DNA from: Streptomyces shenzhenensis
GTDB lineage: Bacteria > Actinomycetota > Actinomycetes > Streptomycetales > Streptomycetaceae
DNA: 64,000 nt
Assembly: GCF_003688995.1 (NCBI RefSeq)
Contig: NZ_PENI01000002.1
Location: 496,001 to 560,000, forward strand
Direction: 5' to 3'
The translations under genes and the position numbers were made by a program. Each line of letters begins with the position of its first letter. Position 1 is the stretch's first letter. Positions 1-10,001 of the stretch are shown here, piece after piece. Below the pieces are notes generated by a model that was not told the origin of the DNA, made no database searches, and saw only the letters and a list, made by a program, of their open reading frames with translations.

Positions 1-1284
1 ACCGCCGACATCGTGCTGGGCACCGAAGTCGAAGCCGAGGATGTCGAGGTTCGGGATCGACGCGATGCCGTTGGAGCCGTTGGTGAGGTCGGGTCCTGAG
101 GTGCCGTCGAGGTTGTTGGCGGTGATCCGGAAGATCTCACCGAAGCCGAGGGTGACGATGGCGAGATAGTCGCCGCGCAGCCGCAGGGTCGGGGCGCCGA
201 TGAGCACACCGAAGACGAGGGAGGCGGCGGCGCCCACCAGGACGGCGGCCCAGAACGGGAAGTGCACGTCGAACGGGGAGCTGGGCGAGCCGGAGACCAG
301 GGCCGCCGCGTAGGCGCCGACGCCGAGGAAGGCCACGTAGCCGAGGTCGAGCAGGCCCGCGAGGCCGACGACGATGTTCAGACCGAGGGCGACGGTCGCG
401 AAGATGAGGATGTACACGCCGACCGTGGCGTACTGGTCGTCGGTCTGGGTGAAGGGGAACAGGGCCGCCGCGACGAAGGCGCCGACCATGGTGATGTTCT
501 GGTGCCGGGCGGTGATCTGGGACGCCTGGGCGACCAGCCCCGCCTTGTTGAGCGCGGCGAAGCCGAACCCCGCCGTGATCAGGAAGCCGATGAACAGCTC
601 GTCGTACGAGGTGCCGATGCCGTAGGTGAAGACGGTCAGGCCCAGGGCGAGGATCGCGACGATGATCAGGATCTCGGCGTACGACGGCAGCGCGCCCACG
701 GGGCGGGGAGTGCCGCCGGCGTAGGAGGCCTTGACCGTCTGCCAGCCGTGGGCGAGGCGGTGCTTGATGTGCTCCCAGGCGGACTCGTCCGGGTCGAGCG
801 GGTCGGGCTCGGGCCGTTCGAACGGCAGCGTGTGCGCGCCGAGGACGGCGATCAGGGAGGCCGCGGCCGCGAGATAGCCGCCGGGCTCCAGGTTGACGAC
901 GCCGCCGAGCGTGGAGCTGATCGCGATGACCGTGTACCAGGCGGTGCCGAACGCGGCCAGCGACGCGAACCGGAGCGCGCCGTCGCCGCCCGCGGGCGTC
1001 AGCCCGGTCAGGCCCTTCACCCCGTACGAGGAGAGGCCGAACAGCGCGGTCAGCGCCCCGGCGATGAGCACCAGGACCTGGAGGCCGCCGGGGTAGCCGT
1101 AGACGGTGAGGTCGCCGGGGAACTCGGACGTCCAGGTCCAGGCGAGAAACGTCGAGACGACGCTGAGGACGCCGCCGCCGGTGGCGAGGGCGCGCGCGAC
1201 GGGCGCGGGCATGCCCAGGGCGCCGCTCGTGCGGCCGGCGACCGGGGCGCTGGGGGTCTCGGGTGCGGTGGTCTGTGTGGTCAT
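1..1284 (-). CDS. livM: Branched-chain amino acid ABC transporter permease LivM (C-terminus beyond window)
   Basis: Second membrane permease of a high-affinity leucine/isoleucine/valine importer. It starts at ATG 1284, five bases after the livH stop, and runs off the left edge, so at least 428 residues are seen. The N-terminal ~190 residues are an actinobacterial extension with several hydrophobic segments. After that comes the usual LivM core, including the GLAGLLDLGYVAFLGVGAYA stretch and the permease signature region GDYLAIVTLGFGEIFRI that contacts the ATPase. It is the third gene of an SBP-livH-livM operon; the ATPase genes livG and livF probably lie just outside. Family assignment is secure, exact substrate inferred. 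Confidence 0.93.
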   Translation of the reverse strand, partial: MTTQTTAPETPSAPVAGRTSGALGMPAPVARALATGGGVLSVVSTFLAWTWTSEFPGDLTVYGYPGGLQVLVLIAGALTALFGLSSYGVKGLTGLTPAGGDGALRFASLAAFGTAWYTVIAISSTLGGVVNLEPGGYLAAAASLIAVLGAHTLPFERPEPDPLDPDESAWEHIKHRLAHGWQTVKASYAGGTPRPVGALPSYAEILIIVAILALGLTVFTYGIGTSYDELFIGFLITAGFGFAALNKAGLVAQASQITARHQNITMVGAFVAAALFPFTQTDDQYATVGVYILIFATVALGLNIVVGLAGLLDLGYVAFLGVGAYAAALVSGSPSSPFDVHFPFWAAVLVGAAASLVFGVLIGAPTLRLRGDYLAIVTLGFGEIFRITANNLDGTSGPDLTNGSNGIASIPNLDILGFDFGAQHDVGG

Positions 1285-1289
1285 CGGTG

Positions 1290-2222
<933 letters not shown>

Positions 2223-2281
2223 CGCATGTCCTCCGAGACTTCGGATGTTTCGACGGATGACGGATGGAGCCGGATGCGAGT

Positions 2282-2317
2282 CCGCGCGGGGCGCCTGTGG
2301 AACAGCGCCCCGCGCGG
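2282..2317 (-). terminator. GC-rich hairpin between binding-protein gene and livH
   Basis: CCGCGCGGGGCGC at 2282-2294 pairs perfectly over 13 bp with 2305-2317 around a 10-base loop. It sits inside the operon, after the binding-protein stop and before livH. Such intercistronic hairpins in ABC operons commonly let the binding protein accumulate above the permeases by partial termination or by protecting the upstream mRNA. No U-tract follows. Confidence 0.7.
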
Positions 2318-2336
2318 CTCAGGTGGTGCGGGCGGA

Positions 2337-3569
2337 TCAGCCGGTGTAGGTACCGGACTTGACCGACTCCCAAGCGCCGTTCTTGACGGCGTAGACGGTG
2401 AGCTGCTTGTTGGTCGCGTCACCGTACTCGTCGAAGGAGACCTTGCCGGTCACCCCGTCGAAGGAGACGTTCTGCATGGCCTCGGAGACCTTCGCGCGGG
2501 CGTCGGACGGCAGCTTGCCGCCGTTGTCCTCGACGACCTTCTTCACGGCCTCGATGATCGCCCAGCCGGAGTCGTAGGAGTAGCCGCCGTACGCCTCGTA
2601 GGCCTCCTTGTAGCCCGCGGCCTTGTAGTTCGCGACGAACTCCTTGGCGGAGGGGAGTTCTTCGACCGGGGCGCCGACCGAGGTGGCGAGGTCGCCGGTG
2701 GCGGTCGCGCCGGCCAGCTTGATGAAGTCGGCGCTGTAGATGCCGTCGCCGCCGATCACGGGGATCTTGGCGCCGGCGGCCTTGATCTGCTTGCTCAGCG
2801 GGCCGGCCTGCGGGTACTCGCCGCCGTAGTAGACGACGTCGGCGCCCGAGTTCTTGACCTTGGTGGCGACCGCGGAGAAGTCCTTGGTGTCCGGGTTGAT
2901 GTGCTCGCTGCCCGCCACGGTGCCGCCGAGCTTCTTGAACTCCTCGGTGAAGGTGGCGGCGAGGCCCGCGCCGTAGGTCTTCTTGTCGTCGATGACGAAG
3001 ACCTTCTTCTTCTTGGCGTCGTTGAACAGGTACTGCGCGGCGAACGGGCCCTGGATGGCGTCCGTGGTCGCGGTGCGGAAGTACGACTTGTACGGACGCG
3101 CCTTCGACGTCTGCCAGTTGGTGCCCTGGGTCAGGGCCGGGTTGGTGTTGGCCGGCGAGACCTCGACCAGCTTGGCGTCGTCGAACACCTTCTGCATCGA
3201 CTCGGCCACCGACGAGTTCAGCGGGCCGACGACACCGAGGACGCTCTTGTCGGCGACGAGCTTGGTGGCGTTCTGCTGGCCGGAGGAGGGCTGCCCCTGG
3301 TCGTCGAGGGCCTGGATCTCGAAGGTGATGCCCTTGACGTAGTCCTCCTTGTTCGCGGTCTTGGCCGCGAGGTCCACCGAGTTCTTGATACCGAGGCCCA
3401 GCGCGGACAGGTCGCCGGTCAGCGGGGCGTCGACGCCGATGACAACGGTGGTGCCGCCACTGCCGGAGTCGGAGCCCTTGTCGCCGCTGTCGCGCGAGCC
3501 GCAGGCGGTGAGGGTGAGTGCTCCCGCCGCCAGCGCGGCGGTGATGGCGATGAGCGAACGTTGACGCAC
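2337..3569 (-). CDS. Branched-chain amino acid ABC transporter substrate-binding lipoprotein
   Basis: Periplasmic-binding-protein-like lipoprotein of 410 residues (Peripla_BP_6, LivJ/LivK class) that captures branched-chain amino acids outside the membrane. I chose GTG 3569 because GGAAAGGA lies 6-7 bases upstream and it gives a clean signal peptide (RQRSLIAITAALAAGALTL) ending in the lipobox LTAC. Longer in-frame starts exist, but their added sequence does not look coding. A low-complexity Ser/Gly linker follows the lipid-anchored cysteine, then a two-lobe binding fold with the characteristic GVDAPLTGDLSALG and VVGPLNSSVAES stretches. It is the first gene of the liv operon. Confidence 0.94.
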   Translation of the reverse strand: MRQRSLIAITAALAAGALTLTACGSRDSGDKGSDSGSGGTTVVIGVDAPLTGDLSALGLGIKNSVDLAAKTANKEDYVKGITFEIQALDDQGQPSSGQQNATKLVADKSVLGVVGPLNSSVAESMQKVFDDAKLVEVSPANTNPALTQGTNWQTSKARPYKSYFRTATTDAIQGPFAAQYLFNDAKKKKVFVIDDKKTYGAGLAATFTEEFKKLGGTVAGSEHINPDTKDFSAVATKVKNSGADVVYYGGEYPQAGPLSKQIKAAGAKIPVIGGDGIYSADFIKLAGATATGDLATSVGAPVEELPSAKEFVANYKAAGYKEAYEAYGGYSYDSGWAIIEAVKKVVEDNGGKLPSDARAKVSEAMQNVSFDGVTGKVSFDEYGDATNKQLTVYAVKNGAWESVKSGTYTG

Positions 3570-4204
3570 GATCCATCCTTTCCCTGGCACGACCGCGTCC
3601 CCGTGGAAACGGTCGAGTCGCGCGCTGGGCCGAAAAAACAATCCGACGGCGCGGTGACTGGCCGTGACTCTAAGCCTGCTGTGACGAACGGGGAGAGAGT
3701 CTGGCCAATGCTGTGACGCTCTTGTTATGACACCAGGTAATGCAGAGCGGTACACGCTGGGGGGAACGCGTGAATTCCGGTCGATTCGCCCCGTCCGCAT
3801 GGTGAGAACATGCAGGACCGGCCGTGATTCGTTCAGGTGTCTCAGGCGTTTTGGTGATTACGGGAACTGGTGCCGCAGGCAACTCGAAGGGCTTCTGTGA
3901 CGTGCTGTGCGCAGCGTGACTCCAGGATGAAACCGTGGGCTTGTATTGCGTGCGTATTACGCAGAGTTACGTCCAGGAAAGGAAGTCCGGCGTCTTTCGG
4001 CACTTTTCCCGTATTCCGTCACGTGCATGGTTGTCGTGATCTTGCGGGGAGAGCCCGCTTTTGCCCGGAAAAGGCGCCCACGGCGTCACGACCAGCGAAA
4101 GCGAAGGGGCGCGGGGAACTGCGCGCCTGGCCACGACGCAGCCGCAGCCGAACGACGGCGCGTCACGGCCCGGTGAGGATCAACGGCTCGGCACGGCCCG
4201 CTGT
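3570..4204. other. 635-base non-coding gap upstream of the liv operon
   Basis: No convincing gene. It holds the promoter region of the liv operon on the minus strand and the 3' flank of the thioesterase gene. Visible signals are a short palindrome GCGTATTACGC at 3952-3962 in a less GC-rich stretch (3940-4030), and a copy of a dispersed Streptomyces repeat starting at 4105. Several G+C-rich open frames cross it, but none has a ribosome site or recognisable product. Confidence 0.6.
4105..4140 (+). repeat. Dispersed repeat, copy A
   Basis: Core AGGGGCGCGGGGAACTGCGC at 4105-4124 continues for two more identical bases. The same 22-base core is at 20425-20446 in the opposite orientation. Both are followed by related sequence (GGCCACG-like). 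The core contains the near-palindrome GCGCGGGGAACTGCGC. I recall similar intergenic elements in many Streptomyces genomes, always outside genes; the function is unknown. Confidence 0.7.
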
Positions 4205-4696
4205 TCAGCCCTGGGCGGGACGGACCCGGGCCTCGTCGTCCGCGTCGATGTCACGCAGCAGACAGGTCAGCCGGGCGCTGCACACCCGCCGACCCGCCTC
4301 GTCACTGATCACGATCTCGTACGTCGCCGTGCTCCGCCCCCGGTGCAGCGGCGTCGCCACCCCGGTGACCAGGCCCGACCGCACGCCCCGGTGGTGCGTG
4401 CAGTTGAGGTCGACGCCCACGGCGATCTTCGAACTGCCCCCGTGCAGCATCGAACCCACCGAGCCCAGGGTCTCCGCCAGCACGGCGGACGCACCGCCGT
4501 GCAGCAGCCCGTACGGCTGGGTGTTCCCCTCCACCGGCATCGTCCCGACGACCCGCTCGGCCGATGCCTCGACGATCTGCACGCCCATGCGCGTCCCGAG
4601 ATGGCCCGCGGAGAACAGCGCCGGCAGGTCCACCCCGAGCGCGGCGTACTCGTCGACCGTCTCCTGCGGGAACTTCACATTCTGCTGCTCGCCCAT
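4205..4696 (-). CDS. PaaI-family hotdog thioesterase
   Basis: Small acyl-CoA thioesterase of the hotdog fold, 163 residues. The start is placed at ATG 4696, which has CGGAG about 9 bases upstream; a TTG nine codons earlier is less likely. The active-site helix motif GLLHGGASAVLAETLGS is clear, with the catalytic Glu in AET. The strands that follow (IAVGVDLNCTHHRGVRSG) are typical of PaaI and MenI-like enzymes. Substrate cannot be told from sequence: phenylacetyl-type CoA esters or DHNA-CoA are both possible. It lies 54 bases downstream of the molybdopterin oxidoreductase gene and may be co-transcribed with it. Confidence 0.88.
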   Translation of the reverse strand: MGEQQNVKFPQETVDEYAALGVDLPALFSAGHLGTRMGVQIVEASAERVVGTMPVEGNTQPYGLLHGGASAVLAETLGSVGSMLHGGSSKIAVGVDLNCTHHRGVRSGLVTGVATPLHRGRSTATYEIVISDEAGRRVCSARLTCLLRDIDADDEARVRPAQG

Positions 4697-4750
4697 CGGC
4701 CAGGCTCCGTCCGTCGTGATCAACTCACTGGAACTCGACTGAGCAAACGC

Positions 4751-7030
4751 TCACTCGGTCGCCGATTGTTCCAGACGCACCACGACGGACTTGCTGGCCG
4801 GGGTGTTGCTGGTGTCCGCGGTGGCGTCCAGCGGCACGAGCACATTGGTCTCGGGGTAGTAGGCCGCCGCACAGCCCCGCGCGGTCGGGTAGTGCACGAC
4901 CCGGAACCCCGCCGCCCGCCGCTCCACGCCGTCCCGCCACTCGCCGACCAGGTCGACGTACGAGCCGTCCGCGAGCCGCAGGTCCCGCGCGTCCTCCGGG
5001 TTCACCAGCACCACCCGGCGCCCGTTCTTGATCCCCCGGTAGCGGTCGTCGAGGCCGTAGACGGTGGTGTTGTACTGGTCGTGCGAGCGGATCGTCTGCA
5101 GCAGCAGCCGGCCCTCCGGCAGCTCCGGGTACTCGACCGGCGCCGCCGTGAAGTTCGCCTTCCCCGTGGCCGTCGGGAAGCGGCGCTCGTCGCGCGGGCC
5201 GTGCGGCAGCGCGAAACCGCCGGGCCGGGCCACGCGCGCGTTGAAGTCCTCGAAGCCGGGGATCACACGCGCGATGCGGTCCCGGATCGTCGCGTAGTCC
5301 TTCTCGAACTCCTCCCACGGGACCACGCTGTCCGCGCCGAGCACCCGGCGCGCCAGCCGGCACACGATCGACGGCTCGGACAGCAGCCTCGGGCTCGCCG
5401 GTTCCAGCCGGCCCCGGGAGGCGTGCACCATGCCCATGGAGTCCTCGACGGTCACGAACTGCTCGCCCGACCCCTGCAGATCACGCTCGGTGCGGCCCAG
5501 GGTGGGCAGGATCAGTGCACGCGCGCCCGTGACCACGTGCGAGCGGTTGAGCTTCGTCGACACATGCACGGTCAGCCGCGCGCGCCGCATGGCCGCCTCG
5601 GTCACCTCGGTGTCGGGGGAGGCGGAGACGAAGTTGCCGCCCATCGCGAAGAAGACCTTCGCGGCACCGTCGCGCAGGGCGCGGATGGCGCGTACGACGT
5701 CGTAGCCGTGCTCGCGCGGCGGGGCGAAACCGAACTCCTTCTCCAGGGCGTCCAGGAAGGCCGGGGCGGGCCGCTCGAAGATGCCCATCGTCCGGTCGCC
5801 TTGCACGTTCGAGTGACCGCGCACCGGGCAGACGCCCGCGCCCGGACGCCCGATGTTGCCGCGCAGCAGCAGGAAGTTGACCACCTCACGGATGGTCGGC
5901 ACGGAGTGCTTGTGCTGGGTGAGGCCCATGGCCCAGCAGACGATCGTGCGCTCGGAGGCGAGCACCATCGCCAGCGCCCGGTCGATCTCCTCGCGCGTGA
6001 GGCCCGTCGCCGTCAGCGTCTCGTCCCAGTCGGCGGCGCGGGCGGCCTCGGCGAACTCCTCGTAGCCATGGGTGTGCTCGCGGACGAAGTCCTCGTCGAC
6101 GGCGCCCTCGGTCTCCAGGACCAGCTTGTTGAGGAGGCGGAAGAGGGCCTGGTCGCCGCCGATGCGGATCTGCAGGAACAGATCGGTCAGCGCGGCGCCC
6201 CTGAGCATGCCCTGCGGGGTCTGCGGGTTCTTGAACCGCTCCAGGCCCGCCTCGGGCAGCGGGTTGACACTGATGATCCGCGCGCCGTTGGCCTTGGCCT
6301 TCTCCAGGGCGGAGAGCATCCGCGGATGGTTCGTCCCCGGGTTCTGGCCGGCGACGATGATCAGGTCTGCCTTGTAGAGGTCCTCGAGCAGCACGCTGCC
6401 CTTGCCGATGCCGATGGTCTCGGAGAGGGCCGAGCCGGACGACTCGTGGCACATGTTCGAGCAGTCGGGCAGGTTGTTCGTGCCCAGCTCGCGCGCGAAG
6501 AGCTGGAACAGGAACGCGGCCTCGTTGCTGGTGCGGCCCGACGTGTAGAAGAGCGCCTCATCGGGGGAGGAGAGCGCGGCGATCTCGTCGGCGACGATGT
6601 CGAAGGCGCGCTCCCAGGAGACCGGCTCGTAGTGCTCGCCGCCCTCCGGCAGGTACATGGGGTGGGTGAGCCGCCCCTGCTGTCCCAGCCAGTAGCCGCT
6701 GCGGGTGGCCAGGTCGGCGACCGGGTGCGCGGCGAAGAACTCGGGAGTGACCCGGCGCCGGGTGGCCTCCTCGGCCACCGCCTTCGCGCCGTTCTCACAG
6801 AACTCCGCCGTGTGCCGGTGGTCCGGCTCGGGCCAGGCACAGCCCGGGCAGTCGAAGCCGTCCTTCTGATTGACGCGCAGCAGGGTCAGCGCGGTGCGCT
6901 TCACCCCCATCTGCTGCTGGGCGATGCGCAGCGTGTGCCCGATGGCCGGCAACCCCGCCGCCGCATGCTTGGGCTCGCCGACCTGCGGCGCGTCCTGGAC
7001 CGGATCACCCTTCGGCGGCTTCGTCGCCAT
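4751..7030 (-). CDS. FdhF/YdeP-family molybdopterin oxidoreductase
   Basis: Cytoplasmic molybdopterin enzyme of 759 residues, related to formate dehydrogenase alpha subunits and to E. coli YdeP. Start ATG 7030 follows GAGGGGAG. The N-terminus has the YdeP-type CPGC motif (DCPGCAWPEPDHRHTAEFC) where classical enzymes bind a 4Fe-4S cluster. The body shows cofactor-binding stretches GRTSNEAAFLFQLFAREL, NLPDCSNMCHESSG, GQNPGTNHPRM and GNIGRPGAGVCPVRGHSNVQ. The C-terminal dinucleotide-binding domain contains QYNTTVYGLDDRYRGIKNGR. The real substrate of YdeP-type proteins is not well established, so I would not call it a formate dehydrogenase. No second subunit or fdhD is adjacent. Confidence 0.92.
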   Translation of the reverse strand: MATKPPKGDPVQDAPQVGEPKHAAAGLPAIGHTLRIAQQQMGVKRTALTLLRVNQKDGFDCPGCAWPEPDHRHTAEFCENGAKAVAEEATRRRVTPEFFAAHPVADLATRSGYWLGQQGRLTHPMYLPEGGEHYEPVSWERAFDIVADEIAALSSPDEALFYTSGRTSNEAAFLFQLFARELGTNNLPDCSNMCHESSGSALSETIGIGKGSVLLEDLYKADLIIVAGQNPGTNHPRMLSALEKAKANGARIISVNPLPEAGLERFKNPQTPQGMLRGAALTDLFLQIRIGGDQALFRLLNKLVLETEGAVDEDFVREHTHGYEEFAEAARAADWDETLTATGLTREEIDRALAMVLASERTIVCWAMGLTQHKHSVPTIREVVNFLLLRGNIGRPGAGVCPVRGHSNVQGDRTMGIFERPAPAFLDALEKEFGFAPPREHGYDVVRAIRALRDGAAKVFFAMGGNFVSASPDTEVTEAAMRRARLTVHVSTKLNRSHVVTGARALILPTLGRTERDLQGSGEQFVTVEDSMGMVHASRGRLEPASPRLLSEPSIVCRLARRVLGADSVVPWEEFEKDYATIRDRIARVIPGFEDFNARVARPGGFALPHGPRDERRFPTATGKANFTAAPVEYPELPEGRLLLQTIRSHDQYNTTVYGLDDRYRGIKNGRRVVLVNPEDARDLRLADGSYVDLVGEWRDGVERRAAGFRVVHYPTARGCAAAYYPETNVLVPLDATADTSNTPASKSVVVRLEQSATE

Positions 7031-7156
7031 CACGCGCTCCCCTCGACTGCTGCTTCTGTGCGCTTGCATTCGATACTCCCATGCCGCGGTGACAATGATC
7101 GAGGGCAGTGCGGAAAGGGATCTTGGTCGCCGCCCGGAGTGTGGGGCCGGGGCCGA

Positions 7157-7179
7157 GTGTCAGTGCGGCGTGGCAGGAT
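7157..7179 (+). promoter_or_regulatory. PafBC-type DNA-damage promoter of polA
   Basis: GTGTCAGTG (7157-7165), an 8-base spacer, then CAGGAT (7174-7179). This matches the actinobacterial RecA-independent damage motif TTGTCRGTG-N8-TANNNT at all but the first base of the left half and the first base of the -10. Seven bases separate the -10 box from the GTG start, so the transcript is probably leaderless. The same layout precedes uvrB and ogt in this window. Confidence 0.75.
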
Positions 7180-7186
7180 CGGGTGC

Positions 7187-9913
7187 GTGGCAGAGACAGC
7201 ATCGAAGAAGACCGACAAGACCTCCGGCGGCGGCCGTCCCCGGCTCATGCTCATGGACGGGCACTCGCTGGCCTACCGCGCGTTCTTCGCGCTGCCCGCG
7301 GAGAACTTCACGACCGCGACGGGCCAGCCGACGAACGCCATCTACGGCTTCGCGTCGATGCTCGCCAACACGCTGCGCGACGAGGCGCCCACGCACTTCG
7401 CGGTGGCCTTCGACGTCTCCCGCAAGACCTGGCGTTCGGAGGAGTTCGCCGAGTACAAGGCGAACCGCTCCAAGACCCCGGACGAGTTCAAGGGCCAGGT
7501 CGAGCTGATCGGCGAACTGCTCGACGCGATGCACGCCCCGCGCTTCGCCGTCGAGGGGTACGAGGCGGACGACATCATCGCCACGCTCGCCACCCGCGCC
7601 GAGGCCGAGGGCTTCGAGGTGCTGATCGTCACCGGTGACCGCGACTCCTTCCAACTGGTCACCGAGCACACGACGGTGCTGTACCCGACCAAGGGTGTAT
7701 CGGAGTTGACCCGCTTCACCCCTGAGAAGGTTGTTGAGAAGTACGGGTTGACGCCGGCGCAGTACCCCGACTTCGCGGCGCTGCGCGGCGACCCGTCCGA
7801 CAACCTCCCGGGCATCCCCGGCGTCGGCGAGAAGACGGCCGCCAAGTGGATCAACCAGTTCGGTTCCTTCGCGGAACTGGTCGAGCGCGCCGACGAGGTC
7901 AAGGGCAAGGCCGGGCAGAACCTCCGCGATCACCTGGAGTCGGTCAAGCTCAACCGGCGGCTCACCGAACTGGAGCGCCAGGTGGAGCTGTCGCGGACGG
8001 TCGCCGAACTGGAGCGCGCTCCGTACGACCGCAAGGGCGTCGTGCTGGTCCTGGACACCCTGGAGATCCGCAACCCGTCCCTGCGCGAGCGGCTGTTCGC
8101 CGTCGACCCGGGCGCCGAGGAGGCCGAGACCACCGTGGTCGCGGCCGACGGCGTGGAACTGGACGGCACCGTGCTCGGCACCGGCGAGCTGGGCCCCTGG
8201 CTCGCCGAGCACGGCACGCGGCCCCTGGGCGTCGCCACCGTCGACACCTGGGCCCTCGGCACCGGCTCGGTCGCCGAGGTGGCGCTCGCCACGGCCGACG
8301 GGCCCGCCGCCTGGTTCGACCCGGCCGAGCTGGACGAGGCCGACGAGAACGCGTTCGCGGCCTGGCTGGCGGACGCCGGCCGGCCCAAGGTCCTGCACAA
8401 CGCCAAGGGCGCCATGCGGGTCTGCGCCGAGCACGGCTGGAGCATCGACGGCGTCGGCATGGACACGGCGCTCGCGGCCTACCTGGTCAAGCCGGGCCGC
8501 CGCTCCTTCGACCTGGACGCGCTGTCCCTGGAGTACCTGGGCCGTGAGCTGGCGCCCGCCGCCGCGGCCGACGGCCAGCTCGCCTTCGGCGCGGAGGACG
8601 GCGCCGAGGCGGAGGCGCTCATGATCCAGGCCCGCGCGATCCTCGACCTGGGCGAGGCCTTCGAGGGCCGGCTGGGGGAGGTCGGCGCGGCGGACCTGCT
8701 GCGGGACGTCGAGCTGCCGACCTCGGCGCTGCTCGCCCGCATGGAGCGGCACGGCATCGCGGCGGACCGGGCCCACCTGGAGACCATGGAGCAGATGTTC
8801 GCGGGCGCCGTGCAGCAGGCGGTGAAGGAGGCCCACGCGGCCGCCGGGCACGAGTTCAACCTGGGCTCGCCCAAGCAGCTCCAGGAGGTCCTCTTCGGCG
8901 AACTGGCGCTGCCCAAGACCAAGAAGACCAAGACCGGCTACACCACCGACGCCGACGCCCTGGCCTGGCTCGCCACCCAGACCGAGAACGAGCTGCCGGT
9001 CATCATGCTCCGCCACCGCGAGCAGGCGAAGCTGCGCGTCACGGTCGAGGGCCTGATCAAGACGATCGCGGCCGACGGCCGCATCCACACCACGTTCAAC
9101 CAGACCGTCGCGGCCACCGGCCGGCTCTCCTCGACCGACCCGAACCTGCAGAACATCCCGGTCCGCACGGACGAGGGCCGCGCGATCCGCCGTGGCTTCG
9201 TCGTCGGCGACGGCTTCGAGTCCCTGATGACCGCCGACTACAGCCAGATCGAGCTGCGCGTGATGGCCCACCTGTCCGAGGACGAGGGCCTGCTCGACGC
9301 GTTCACCTCGGGCGAGGACCTGCACACCACCGTCGCCTCGCAGGTGTTCTCGGTCGAGCGCGCCGGGGTGGACGCGGAGATGCGTCGCAAGATCAAGGCG
9401 ATGTCGTACGGCCTGGCGTACGGGCTGTCCGCCTTCGGCCTCTCCCAGCAGTTGAACATCGAGGCGGCCGAGGCCCGGACCCTGATGGACACATACTTCG
9501 AGCGGTTCGGCGGCGTGCGGGACTATCTGCGCCGCGTGGTCGACGAGGCGCGGGCGACCGGCTACACGGAGACGCTGTTCGGGCGCCGCCGCTACCTGCC
9601 GGACCTCAACAGCGACAACCGCCAGCGGCGCGAGATGGCCGAGCGGATGGCCCTGAACGCGCCGATCCAGGGCACGGCGGCCGACATCGTCAAGATCGCC
9701 ATGCTCAACGTCGACCGGGCGCTGCGCGAGGCGGGCCTCACGTCCCGCATGCTCCTCCAGGTTCACGACGAAATCGTCCTGGAGATCGCCCCGGGCGAGC
9801 GCGCGGCCACGGAGGAGATCGTCCGCCGCGAGATGGCTGCCGCCGTGCACCTGAGGGCTCCCCTGGACGTCTCGATCGGCGCGGGCCCCGACTGGGAATC
9901 AGCAGCCCACTGA
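7187..9913 (+). CDS. polA: DNA polymerase I
   Basis: Repair and Okazaki-fragment polymerase, 908 residues. GTG 7187 is chosen because it lies 7 bases after a -10 box and gives the length expected for streptomycete PolA. The 5'-3' exonuclease domain fills residues ~18-310 (LMLMDGHSLAYRAFF, GYEADDIIATLA, VTGDRDSFQLV, GIPGVGEKTAAKW). The middle 3'-5' exonuclease-like domain lacks an obvious DxE motif, as in other actinobacterial PolA proteins, so it is probably inactive for proofreading. The polymerase domain has motif A DYSQIELRVMAHLSEDE (~684), motif B RRKIKAMSYGLAYG (~733) and motif C QVHDEIVLE (~858). Regulation by DNA damage is suggested by the upstream motif. Confidence 0.98.
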   Translation: MAETASKKTDKTSGGGRPRLMLMDGHSLAYRAFFALPAENFTTATGQPTNAIYGFASMLANTLRDEAPTHFAVAFDVSRKTWRSEEFAEYKANRSKTPDEFKGQVELIGELLDAMHAPRFAVEGYEADDIIATLATRAEAEGFEVLIVTGDRDSFQLVTEHTTVLYPTKGVSELTRFTPEKVVEKYGLTPAQYPDFAALRGDPSDNLPGIPGVGEKTAAKWINQFGSFAELVERADEVKGKAGQNLRDHLESVKLNRRLTELERQVELSRTVAELERAPYDRKGVVLVLDTLEIRNPSLRERLFAVDPGAEEAETTVVAADGVELDGTVLGTGELGPWLAEHGTRPLGVATVDTWALGTGSVAEVALATADGPAAWFDPAELDEADENAFAAWLADAGRPKVLHNAKGAMRVCAEHGWSIDGVGMDTALAAYLVKPGRRSFDLDALSLEYLGRELAPAAAADGQLAFGAEDGAEAEALMIQARAILDLGEAFEGRLGEVGAADLLRDVELPTSALLARMERHGIAADRAHLETMEQMFAGAVQQAVKEAHAAAGHEFNLGSPKQLQEVLFGELALPKTKKTKTGYTTDADALAWLATQTENELPVIMLRHREQAKLRVTVEGLIKTIAADGRIHTTFNQTVAATGRLSSTDPNLQNIPVRTDEGRAIRRGFVVGDGFESLMTADYSQIELRVMAHLSEDEGLLDAFTSGEDLHTTVASQVFSVERAGVDAEMRRKIKAMSYGLAYGLSAFGLSQQLNIEAAEARTLMDTYFERFGGVRDYLRRVVDEARATGYTETLFGRRRYLPDLNSDNRQRREMAERMALNAPIQGTAADIVKIAMLNVDRALREAGLTSRMLLQVHDEIVLEIAPGERAATEEIVRREMAAAVHLRAPLDVSIGAGPDWESAAH

Positions 9914-9939
9914 CCAAGGAGAGAGCACGAGGGATCTTG

Positions 9940-9980
9940 GGGGGCGGTGAAACGCGCGGTCGCGCAGAGCCACCGCCCCC
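9940..9980 (+). terminator. Terminator of polA
   Basis: GGGGGCGGTG (9940-9949) pairs perfectly with CACCGCCCCC (9971-9980), and a smaller GCGCG/CGCGC stem lies inside the loop. It starts 26 bases after the polA stop. No U-tract, as is common in Streptomyces. Confidence 0.75.
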
Positions 9981-10001
9981 ATGTTTCGCTACCCCCCACT
10001 T

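Noticed and set aside
4751..7030. Formate dehydrogenase proper
   Set aside because: The N-terminal cysteine pattern and length match the FdhF/YdeP group, and no partner subunits are present.
4061..7186. A very long frame reading into polA from upstream
   Set aside because: It lies opposite two well-supported minus-strand genes and has no ribosome site. It is open only because of high G+C composition.
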